A stretch of 64,000 nucleotides of DNA from Brachypodius melanocephalos (taxonomy: Eukaryota > Chordata > Aves > Passeriformes > Pycnonotidae). Each line of letters begins with the position of its first letter. Within the stretch, counting starts at the first letter, position 1. The notes under the pieces were generated by a model, which saw nothing but the letters and a program-made list of their open reading frames with translations, was not told the origin of the DNA and searched no databases. Where the stretch lies: positions 14,560,065 through 14,624,064 of the forward strand of contig VZSR01001479.1 of NCBI GenBank assembly GCA_013398615.1. Reading direction: 5' to 3'. This document shows positions 48,741-60,387 of the stretch, one piece after another. Made by a program: the position numbers and the translations under genes.

Positions 48741-51199
48741 GTGCTCTCTCAGATTTCCTTTCCTTTCCAGTCCCTACATTTAGGATTTGAGATACCTCTT
48801 TATGTTGGAAGGTAATTTTAAAAAATGGATTGGGCTACAGCTGAGCCATTATCTGAAGTTTGTAGGTAAAAAAAACCCCCAAAACCCAGCCCAAGAAGCA
48901 AAAAAAGAAGGTGGCATTTAGGGTCTCTCCTAACTGTCCAGCTGACACAAACCTGTAAGCCTTGAATCAGGAGATTCCCATTTATTTTAATGTGAAATGT
49001 ATTTAATGAATTAATAGATGTTACTTTTATGTCTCAAAGTTGATGCCAAGTTTTACTTGTTTTCTGCTGAAAATCACAGTCTCCTAGGGCCAAATGACCA
49101 GTGCTGCTCTCCTTTCCTGCCTCACATATTAAACATGACAGCCTTGTTCTTCCAGGGGAGCTGACCACACCCATAATGAGCACTTCTCAGAATCAGTCCT
49201 GCTGGGACTCTGCACAAGTTAACCTCAAATTAAAATTCCTTGTCAGAAAACAACGCTGGAAAGGTAACACCAGATCAATCCATTATGAAGATAAATGCCT
49301 GGCAACAAAATTAGAGATTAGAGTCCAGCGGTGAACTGGAAAATACTGTTCAGAGGATCCTGGAGCATACTTGCACTTAATTTTCACTTGCTTTCTAACT
49401 CTGAAGAGCAAATGAAAATGTAACTGGTAAAACAAAGTTCCTAGAGAGAAACTCAAATTCCAGATGGCTGATGCCACCCAGGCACCAGCTGTGAGGAGGT
49501 AATAAACTCTGCTTTTAAAAAGAAATAGGAAGTGCCAAGCTGCTATTTCTGCAGTTGGGGCTTTTTTGTCTGCTGAATTCAGATGGTTTTGAGGGCCACA
49601 CACGTCTAGGGGCTGCACAGTCCCTGGTATGAGTATCCTCATCCTGATTGCCATCAGACTATGTAGCATGTACTGAAAGAAATGTTATTTTGATAGGAGT
49701 AAAACTTTGTCAAACAATGCCAAGGAGTAGCCACAAGTCATTTGGACACTGGATACATTTTCCCTGGAGGCAAGAGCTCACAACACTTCAAGACAATCCA
49801 TAGCAGTCTCTGCAGGGTGAGAGATTGTCTTATCCAAATTTTGCCTCATTTCAAACAACTGCAGTTGTTGCCTTTTTTTTATATTGACAAACTGTATTAA
49901 CCATGATGTATAGGGGCATCCTATCCTTCAGATATTAGTTGACAAAGGGAAGGAGCAGGGAAGGGGAGGACTGGGGAGCAGGCAGGAGCTGTTTTCAAAG
50001 AAGCATCTGGCTGTGTCCTGAGGAGGTGCATGGGTAGGCAGGGAGGGAAAATGAACTGTATTGGCTGTGGCACAGAGGAGAGGAGGCAGCAGAAACTGAG
50101 AGCACAGCACAGAGGCTGCATGAATGGCTGTGATTTCAACATGTGGATTTTTCAAAGGCTGACTTGCTCAGAAGCAGCACCTTATTTCTGGACATCAGGC
50201 ATCCTAAAGAGCCAGGCATTCAGGTCCCTCAGCTAATAAATGGTTTGGGATAGCCTTTAGACAGACATAATGGTCTGTTCCTCATGCTACTGAACTAGAA
50301 GGGGCTGCGTTTTGGTGCTGGATCTTCTGTGTTTTGGACCTGCACATCCAGGTCTGGAGACTGAGCCACACTCCCAGTGCCAGCCGTACACCCCTGTGCC
50401 AAGGCTGTTGCATCCTGAGCACTGTGTGCAAGTGCCTGGTGAAACAGGTGGTGAAGTAAGAGGAGAATGCAACAGCTAAGCTCACAGGCTCCTCTGCAGT
50501 TACACGTGAACTGGTCTCTCCCGTGTGTCAAGCACAGCTCAGCAGTAGGAAACAGATATCTCCAAGTTCCTGGATTTGCTAACATTGACTTGTACCAGAC
50601 TATTCACATTAGAAAGGTATCACAGGCATAGGACAGGCTCTGAAAGGAGAACAGAGGAGATAAATGGGATTGTGAGGTTCCTCTGCTGCTGCTGCCGCTG
50701 TTGTCACAGAAATACAAACTAGCTACTGCTTGAAAGGACAGATTCCTGCCCCCGCAATGAGGTTGTACAGAGCCTGGAAAAAAGTGGGATTTTGAAGAAT
50801 TACACATCGTATAGAGTAGAACTTGCCCTGTTGCTCTTTTTTTTTAAAAAAAGTTTTCTTTGTTGTTCCCTAAAAGAAATAATTCTAGTGTTTTTGACAG
50901 AAAACTGCCTTTCTATTTTGACTCTCTACTGTGAAGTGTAGAGATTTGTCCCCCTTGCCCTGCATCCATTTGCTGGGGTGTTTTTTGAAGGAAAGTTTTT
51001 AACTTTTGTTTTTCATTTGTAAGTCTCAGCCTATTAATTTAATTTCAATTAAATGTTTCAGACTGACCTGAAATAATGTCTGGTTTTCCTTTTTGCATTG
51101 TTTAGAAAAAATATTTTTGTTTAGTTCATCTTTGCCTTTGGTTGGAAACTTAAAGCTATCAGTATTTGCCAGCTTTAAGGGGAAATGAGCAATTATTCC

Positions 51200-51300
51200 T
51201 TAGCCAGTGGGTGAGATCTGTAACTGGCTTGGAGCATTATAGTCTTGGTGAAGTCAAAGGAATCAGTCTGATTTATACCAGATGGTTATCTGGACCTCCA
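51200..51300 (+). repeat. Possible ancient repeat relic
   Basis: GGTGAAGTCAAAGGAATCAG, then TCTGATTTATACCAGATGG, then TTATCTGGACC resemble the widespread reptile/bird repeat tail 'tgaagtcaatgga...tctgatttacaccagctgaggatctggccc'. The match is by memory and covers only the tail. It could be fortuitous. Confidence 0.35.
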
Positions 51301-53690
51301 AGGGCAATTAAATCAGTATCACAGATTAAATTTACCATAAGTAAAAGAAGACCTCTTTGCATTGCTAAGATTACATTTGTGGTTCCTCAGAGATAAATTT
51401 TGTCCAAGTCTCCACTACCAATGTTGTCACCTTCATGCTGCAGACTGTGCTTCAATCCAGCAATAAAATCTCAGGAGGTGTTTGTTGGAACACTACTTTA
51501 GCCTTTGGGCCCAAGATTTGCAGCAGTGTTTATGTGACCCTGGATTTTAAGTACTTTGCTATCATCTGTTCATTGTGAGTGTGTCAGAAACGAGTATGAA
51601 GATCAAAATGAATCAAAATGAATGGGAAGATAATTGTTTTGGTTGATTATGTTTTGGAGGGTGGACACAATAGGAAAGAAAAATAATTGGGCTTTGCCAA
51701 AGAAAGCTTATATAACAGGGATAATTTGTTTTGACATGGATAGGAACAAACTGTGGGGAAAGACTTCCTGAGGTACTGCATTTGCATAGGTGAGGAAACT
51801 TGCAGCTTGAAAAATGAAACCTGCGATTTATGAGAACAAGGGACTTCAAGTCAATATTTTGTTCCCCTCAGTTATTCAGTAATGACTTTGACAGTTCCTC
51901 TGAGTTTGAAGAGATGCAGGTTTTGGGGCTGGCAGAATGTAATGTACTAGCTGATTTCCAAAGCTGTCACTGATCTTTGATTTATATCTTCTGTATTTTC
52001 TTTTTTGGACTTGCTAGCAGCATCAAACTCTTGCCTGCCTTGGCTCTGAATGCAGCAGTCTCTCTCCAGGGTAATTCCAGGATGGCTTGTCCTACATCAT
52101 CTCAAAGAGGCTGCAGCTCTCCTTCTGTCTTGCCCGGTTATGAGTGAGTTTTAAAACCAAAAAGGACATTAGAATTGTGTCTGAACCTTGCGCTGGGGCA
52201 CATGTTGAGTTCCAAGCACTTTTCCTAAAATTACTTTAAATCTGTTTTTAGCAGATGAGGCATGAAATTTGTGTCACTCACCATTGCTAATGGTGAGGAT
52301 GGTCCTTGTTTGTTTGAGTAGCATGAGCATTTCTTTCACTGTAGCATTCTGCCCTTCTTCTGGCTCTAAGTTAGCTATTTACATACTTGAAATTATTTAA
52401 AATTATAACCACGGTAGAAACAGTCTAGGATGTATAAATTGCTGTGAATTATTTCAAATTAGAGAAGAAAGTGAGGAATGATGACTCTCAGCTGTAGTAT
52501 CAGCATGATTACCATATGTCTGTCTGAATTTCATGGACAAATCCCATCATAAACACAAAGTCCTGTGCTGTACCTGTGCTTCCTTATTGCTTTCCCTCCA
52601 AGGAGAACAGTAAAATCCTTTTTAGCAGGGTCACAGGGAAGCATCCTAGTGGTTTCAGTCATGCCTGAAACAGGTGCAAATCAAACTTGCCTCTCTTTCT
52701 TGGGCAAAAGGAACTAACTAGCATAGTTAGAGCACATAGCTCTATTTAGCTGACATAGAAAAGTGGGTGTATAGTTTTAGGGATGATTTTATTTAAACGT
52801 TTTGGAGCTGTATTTGTTAAAGTCAATGACAACTTTTTGAGTTGCACAGCAAAAGACAGAAGGATTTGGGGACATTTTGTCAATGCTGTTCCTGCACTGC
52901 TGGGACTTCCTTAATCCTAGGGAATCACAGATCCATAGATATCCTTCTCTGTGCTTTTTTTCTTTTTTTTTTTTTTTTCTTCCCCATTTCCTCATTTCTC
53001 TATGCTACCAATATACATTGTATAGCTTGAATAATGAGAGATTTTGCTAGGGCAGGGCGTGAAGGGCAGCTCTGTAGGCTTTGGGATTATTTAGCATGAA
53101 GCTGTTCTCAGGGCATGTTTTTAAAGAAAAAATGTTTTCCTCACAGGCCTGGTACATAAAGAATTTCTGGCTGGATCTGTAAGTTCCTGCAGGGAGATGT
53201 TGATCCTTTGTCTAATGTTTGTTTTACCTGCTTCCCACTGGAGCATATTGCTAGTACATGAGTAGATTGCTGTCATATGGTCCCAGACAAGTTGCTTCAG
53301 AGAGGAGTTCTATAGCTCCTTGACAGGGAAATTGTATTTATTTTTTGCTAATCACATGTATGCTTCTTGTAATTTGAGAGAGGTTACTTTATCTATGAAG
53401 CCACTGACAGAGGTAGTATTTTTTCACCAGCCAAGTTTTTCAACTATATTAACAATACCAAGGGAGCCAAATTTTCTCATATTCACTCTCTTTTCTTAGG
53501 TAAAGCACTTGCTCAAATAAAGGCAATACTGATGTGAATTTAGACTAACTGGGGAGTTTTTTCATAGTAAGTAAAATTTTGAGAACTAAATATGAGAAAT
53601 GTAATATTACTATGCCTGTTTCTTCTTCCTTCCTTCAAAGCCAGCAAGAAGACTAAGATTAGGGAACACTGGGATGGAAAGCAGAAGTGG

Positions 53691-53713
53691 GGTTATTCAC
53701 CCAGTGAATAACC
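53691..53713. other. Perfect inverted repeat (hairpin)
   Basis: The 10-bp arms GGTTATTCAC and GTGAATAACC are exactly complementary around a 3-base CCA loop. This could be a cruciform, an RNA hairpin or a palindromic protein-binding site, or it could be chance. The stem is too short for a microRNA precursor. Confidence 0.8.
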
Positions 53714-55934
53714 TGGGTCTGTAGCACTAGCACAGATTGTATGCAACTAACCTTTGGTTGTAAATACTCCCATAATTCCTGAAGCCCAAATGGGGTCATA
53801 ACCCTGAACATGGGAATGGCTGGACCAGTGCTCAGTGTCTGGGGAATGGAAGTGTCTCACTCCATCCTGGATCAACGCTTCCAGTGACTTGAAGATGACC
53901 TGACAGAAGTCACTGGGGCTTTTTTGCTAGGGTACTGACAGGGCTAGGAAACTTTCGCTGCTCTGCTCACAATGTTGCAAACCATAACTGGCCTGAGAAA
54001 GATCACAGTGTGGGTGAAGGTGCTGTTGCTGACACAGGAAGGCCTATGATTTCAGAAACTGATGCCCAACCCCGATTTGTGCTCAAGAGCATTCTCTGGA
54101 GTGTGTAGGAAAACCAACTCTTTTCTTCATCTTACTATTCTTCCAGCTTGTGTTATGGTCTCACCCTGTTAAGGGCAGAGTGTTCCCAGAGGACTGGTGT
54201 ATCTGCCATACCTCCAGAAGGTAGCTCTAGCATGTAAAACAGCAAGAGTGACAAAAAGACAAGATACCCTCCATAAATGCCTGTGAAGTCTCTGGTGGGA
54301 GCAAGGTGATATTGGCTTGATACAAGTGCAGTATTTTGTTATGCTACTTCCCTGCCTCCTGGCTACCCAGGTCCCATGGGAAGCCGCAGCTGTCACTGCA
54401 GGTCCCTGAACACCTAGGCTGATCTTATTCCAATGATCAAGGGGAGCAAAAGAGCTTTTGAAGGTGTGCATCCTCTGGGCTCAAGGCTGCTGAGATCAGG
54501 GAAAATTGCAGTCATGGCAGGAAGACTGGATATTAATGTGTTTCAGAGGGGCTATCTTGTACAATTATGTTCTTACAGAAGTTTGGTCTAATTGGGCACT
54601 CTGCTGTGTGTGCCAGTTAACCTAAGGTTTGCTTCTCATGGAGCATGCTTGCTTGTGTAAGTTCCACTACCTTTCTGCTCTAAATGGCTAATTTCACAAA
54701 GGAAACCTTTTTAAGCATTAATAACATTTCTTGTGATGAGCTTGACAAATGAAGGAGCCCCTTAAATATCTGCCTTCCCAATATGGTGCAATGAGGGCAT
54801 GACTTTGGGAGTTATTTAAAGTAATAGACTTTAGCTAAGAAGGGACTGAGATCTTCAGTACAATTCCTTTCCAGGTGACCTTTGCACAGTCGTGTGTTGT
54901 CTGGAAAAGCCATGGTGTCACTGTTAATAAGGGCACTCATTGGAAAAATAGTATCACCCATGTTAGGTCTGCTGGTATCCTATAAAAATGCAGTGACTGG
55001 GTAGGTGTCAGTACAGCTGTGCAATGAGATTCTCCTCCCATGGAAGGCAGTGGTAAAGTTCCTACTGTGTTTAAATCAGCCAGGGATTCCTTGCTTAGTC
55101 TTTCATTGAGGGGCATGAGATGAACAGCACTGGAGGGCAAAAGTTCTACCCTTGTTTTCTGCAGTTTAAATACTGTGCTTGTCACTGTCCTCTTGTCTTT
55201 GACCAGAAAATCAGGGACAAAATTCCTCAGTGTAAAATGAATATGTTTGTTGCTTCAGAGTCTTAAAGACTGATATGGAAACAGAGCCGGTCTTCTCTAT
55301 TGACTGATTTTACACCCCAAAACTGCCTCAAGGCTTATGTGTGCCAGGTGGGGAGCCTGCTTTTCCTCAGCTGCTGGTTTTGGCTAATGATTTACCTGTA
55401 TGTAAGGTGAGCGGTTATGGAGAGATAACCAAATCAGAATAATCCTTTTCCATGCTTTGTACTCACATTGACAGAAAAAAACAGTTTTAGTAAAAGTTTT
55501 TGACCTATAGATTTCTGGCTCCTCTCTGAACTTGGCTTCCAATTAATGGCTGCTTCAGGAGCTGCTGTGATTATAGTTCAGTTCCTGTTGACAGTTGTCC
55601 ACCTTATAACCTCTGCAGCTGGCAGCATTGGTGGCAGGCACTGCAGAGATGTCCAGGACAGGAGGGGGAAAGATAAACAGCACACTCAGAACAGGATGTG
55701 ACCATCCTGCTTCTATGATCCATATCCTGAGCAGCATCCCTTGAACCAGTACAGCCCAGTGACCAGGTCCTTGGCCCACGGGGTTCCAGGAGACTTTCTG
55801 ATATTAGTGTTATTTACAAGGAAACTGCTTTTGGCTTGTTTTTTCACGAACTCCTGCTCTTGGCTTTCTTGTGAGGTGAAAATTTCTGCTTCAGCGAGGG
55901 CTCTCAAAGAGGCTTTGTAGTGCTGCAACGTTAC

Positions 55935-56149
55935 CTGGGATTTTGATGTGAAAGTCATTTAAAGTTGGAGGCTGCCTCATCTTACAGCATTTCCTGTAGA
56001 GCTGGTCTGTGCATTCATGAGGGAGAAATGTGGTGAGATTTCTGGTGAAATGTTCATCCAGTGTCCACTTCCATAGAGTGCCAAGGTCTCCCTCCTCCCA
56101 TGCTGTCTTCTGCTTCAGATTTTCAGTCAGCTTTAGCATTTTCGGGCTG
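55935..56149 (-). CDS. Candidate coding exon, product unknown
   Basis: On the minus strand the acceptor CTGTAACTATTCAG at 56150 and the donor ATCCCAG|GTAACG at 55934 bound 215 open bases. The peptide is rich in charged residues and tryptophan, with paired cysteines (CTDQLYRKCCKMRQ) near its end. A second minus-strand frame, starting with ATG at 55958, overlaps it and stays open to a TAG at 55713. That would also fit an old frameshifted coding sequence. No family is recognised. Chance origin is quite possible. Confidence 0.15.
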
Positions 56150-59100
56150 CTGAATAGTTACAGAGCTTTGTCAGGGAGCTTTTGGGATGGCACATCTCTG
56201 AGGGCACCAGGCTCCCCTCTTGCCCACTAGCACCTCTTGTTTTCCTTTCCAGCATCTGAGAGCCTTCCAAGTAGATTTCAGTTCTTCTGAACAACCAGAA
56301 AATGTTCAGCTGCTGCTACACAAACTTGACTGCCATTTTGTGCTCTTCCTGAATAGTTATCATCCTTATTTACAACCCAGAGAATGAAAGGGGAAAGTAG
56401 GAGATACTTATTTGTGAGGGATGCAAGACAAAAATGAGTTTTTATGGTGTACTCTCAGTGTCAAAACCCTCTAACTTTTTCTGATGAGTAACTACCCAAA
56501 CACAAGCTATGAAAACATACAGATATCCTCTCCTCAGGTCTCTGCAACCTGTAAAATTGAGGATTCATCCATTTCCCTGAAAATAAGTAATTTTATGGCA
56601 ATTTTTCTAATTGTTTGCTTGCCTCCTTTTGGAAAGACCAAATTCTTAAAACTCCCAAGGGGCTCTGCTGCACCTGACAACAGTTATAGTCTGTTTCCTT
56701 TTTCATAGCTAGGTTTAGCTCTTGATTTTTCTTTATCTGGTCTCCCAGGCAGATCTCACAAGTAGTTCAGATGTTTGTGCTTTCTTCCTGCCTGCGTCAT
56801 GAAGTTTGTAGAAATGAAGTGCAAGATTTTATATCAGATTGGTGTGACAAATACCAAAAGATAAAGGAAAACCAAAAATCCTTTCTGAAGCTTCAATGCC
56901 ATTGAAATACTCACAGCAGAAGCTGGCTTTACTGGATTTATTAATCATCTCAGAAATCTCGGCAAGGACTTGAATTTTTCACATATGTCATGTGAGCTCC
57001 TTTTCCAGAAAGTCCCATGTCACTAACTTGGCTGCTGACCTGTATTCATGTCACTGCAGTGCCTGTGTGCATTGAAGATCTGCAAGTAACAAGATAGGCC
57101 TGCCTTCAAACTTTCACAATGGAAATACATGACTGGGATAGCAGTCAAGGAAACTAGTGGCTGGGGAAAGGCTGAACTGTCAGTAACAGAGCAAGAGTGA
57201 GCAAGGGAGGAGAAGTAAAAGCTGTTGACTGTCAATCACAGACTGACCTTGACATCTGCCTGTTCCTTTCCCATAGACAATGTTTTGCAGGAGAAGCAGC
57301 AGAGAGACAGCTTTGAAGAATGTTGCTTTGGGGGCTGTGAGCTGGCACATTGGAAATGAATGTAGATGCTGGTGTATGGAAGAAGGAGGTGACTCCTTCC
57401 TTCTGGGTCATTTGGAAGGGTGCTAACCCAAACCAGTAAGGCTGCAAGGGTGAATCTCACAGTCTCTATAGGGGTATGGGATCTGTCCATATCCCTGGGG
57501 AAGACTAGGAACCCAGTAAAGTGATTGCAACTGCAAAACCAAATAAGGGGCAAATTTTAGGGTCACAAAATGTTCAAGAACTCCTCAGCATGATTGCACT
57601 GCATGAGTTGAGGAAAAAAAAAGCCTGCCTGGAACAGAGCAGCAGATCAAAAAAGATCTGAACTCTCCCAGCAGTATCCTATCTCAGATAATCTTTTTAT
57701 ATGACATTGATTTCCTTGGGCAGAAGATCAGGCACTTTAAAATGAATTATAGTGATTTTAGTTTCTGCTATCCTTGCATATTGCTGCAATTATCTGTGTG
57801 GTCTCTTAGTTGCCCTGCTGCCATCACAGAGCTGAAAAGTTTAATAATGGTTCAACCAAAACCTGCTCATTCTGTGTTTGTGTCTGACATATTAGTATCC
57901 CATAGAATAAACACCTCTGATATTTAGATGGAATTAATTTCCTACTCCTAGCCCAAACAAGATCTGTTCACCACTTATCAAAGATATTCCAAGGTGAATT
58001 TTAGCTCAAACTTGTAGTGGCTTTTTCCTTAAGGTAAATTCTACTATGTTTGGACAAATCCCTCTAAGTCCCTAGATGACTCTAATGTGTCATCCAGTAG
58101 TGTCCTAAAGGCTGTGTTGAATTACTGAAGAAAAATGTCTCCGATCTGTGGTCAAGGTGTTAAAAATCAAAGGCAGCATTCAGAAAAAACATCCTAGCTA
58201 CAGGCTAGGCTGAAAGGATAATTCAGGAGTTTTAATCCCAAAATTAGAGACTGAACAAAGGAGTATTTGTATTAATTTTTAGGTGTTATGAGGGCATACA
58301 ACCTTTTTAGAATATATCCCTCGAAAGAAGAGGTATCACAATCTGCACTAATGGTAGAAACAGCCCTAACAGCTGTATTGCTGGAGGGCTTGTTCAGGTT
58401 AGCATTTCTGCAAGTCCCTGCATTGTGCTGCTTGGATTTACTTTGCCTGGCCCCAGCACACAAAGGGTGGCCCAGCTGAGCTGCCTGGAGGACCTCAGTC
58501 ACAGGAGATGCTCTGATACTTTCTCACCAAGAATTTCTACTTTCTATTAACTGACACTCCAAATTGATTGAATTAAATGAGAGTCTTTCCACTGACATCA
58601 TGACGTTGATTTATACCCTTAGTACATAACACATTGTTTCAAATGTGAGTCTTAATATCCTTATTCAGTCTGCAGCTCTTCCAAGTTAGATACCAATAAA
58701 CAGAAGGAAAATCCACAGGCTTGAGAGATTGCTCTGTGACTTTTAGAGGCAGCTCTTGACTAATACAAAGAAGCAGTAGGAAAGGGTGTCTTTTGCCTAG
58801 GAATTCAGAGTCTAAGGGACTCTTTGCAGGTAGAATGTTGCTCAGCTGAGTTATTTTCTATCAGAAGTGGCAACTAAACCTCTCATGCAATAGTTAGACC
58901 AGTAAGAATGCTAATAGAATAAAAACCTTGTATGTTTATGTTAATTAAATCTGTCAGCCACTGTATTTTTCTCCTATTTTTAGTGTGGTTTTCTGAAGAA
59001 ATGAGGCTTATACAGTTGCCATGGCTGTCTGTCCATCTGTTGATTCCCCCCGCCAGCGCTCCTCCACGTAACTTTTCAAACTGTCAGCAAATTTCAGGCA

Positions 59101-60368
59101 ATCTGGAAAGAAAGGAAAACCTCTCAAAGACATTACCATTTTTATGAATTTCATGAAGTCTGGTGGAAATTTTCCAAAGGCTTGATTAATGCCTCCTCAA
59201 GGTAAAGTCATGATTGTTCAGCCATTGTCCTTTCATTTTGTCCCAAAAGTACAAAAGCCACCTGCCTTCTCGTTGTGTGAAAGGTTTTAAAACAGTTAGA
59301 GCATAGGCTGTTTCTTGCTTGCCTCAAAGCAATGGAAAAGTAAAGGTTTTGTGGGAGCCAAAGATGTCACTGGAGACTTGGAACTGTAGGGTGTCAGGTG
59401 GGAAAGAGAAATAAGTGAGACCACCACGATGAATAGATGATCACAGTAAGGGAGGGATGCCTATAAGGTATCATTCACTGTCAGTTTTTCAGGAACATGA
59501 CTATTTTTGAAGGATGTGTAAACATCAGAAAACCTGAGAGTACTATCAGTGAGGGGTTCAGAGTAAACCCAGTGTAACAGGATGGTAGTAAGCTGGTTTC
59601 AGCAGAGTATTGTGGGGGTATATAACAAATCCATAGGAAGCTGAGTTTCATTAACTCAGCTGCTGACATTGTCTTAGCGAGCTTTTTGTTGGCAAGGTTA
59701 GACAAGGGAATGACTGAAGTTATTCAGAAAATATGCTCTCATGATTTCTTTGGGACTGTGGAACTGTACTGATAGAGATAGCAACTCTTTTTCATGATAA
59801 ATTGTGGCCAGAAACCATAACTACCCTCTGCTGCTGCCTTCCTCACAGCACCCACTGGCTTTCCTAGATTCCAGGACTTCGTTCTTCTTAAAAGGATGAT
59901 TGTCCTGCTGTGCCACTGAGGTGGAGCTGCACTGATTAAATGGAGTCTTTGTGAGCAGCTCCTTGGATGAAGTGAGGAGGACCCTGGTTTGGAACTATGT
60001 GGAAGCTTATACTTACTTGGATGGCAATCAGCAAGCCTTGCTGGATGAAGCATTGGCCGTCTGTGTATCATTAAGGAGCTCGAAGAGTCCATTCAGTCCA
60101 GACAGTAAACAATGAATTGCTGACACTTACAGCTCTGCAAGAGCTCAGAAATACCAGCATGCACATCTGAGCCATATCAGTGGAAGCACACAAGGATTAC
60201 ATTCTTTTGGTGATGGCTGCATTTTTATGTGAATAATCTGATGGGAGCCTGATGGTGTCCAACACATCCATTCTTGCCTTGTGGTTCCTTTGCCATCTCA
60301 AATGTTAGTTTTAATGACACAATTATCCTTTATATATTCAGTCAGACATGTGGGTTTCATCCTGCATG

Positions 60369-60387
60369 CCCCCCCCCTTTTTTTTTT
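60369..60387 (+). repeat. Poly-C/poly-T homopolymer junction
   Basis: A run of nine C is followed directly by a run of about ten T. It is low-complexity sequence that is prone to sequencing error. Confidence 0.8.

Larger units (their letters stand above)
41826..51199. other. Non-coding stretch, no gene recognised
   Basis: This is unique sequence with a two-copy 25-bp tandem repeat at 45869-45911 and a G/T-rich simple repeat at 48619-48740. The long minus-strand open frame at 43480-44004 is hydrophobic and low-complexity, and looks fortuitous. No gene or RNA is recognised. Confidence 0.6.

Noticed and set aside
53400..53425. AGAGGTAGTATTTTTT, reminiscent of a let-7 seed
   Set aside because: It lacks the rest of the mature let-7 sequence and there is no complementary arm nearby to form a precursor hairpin.
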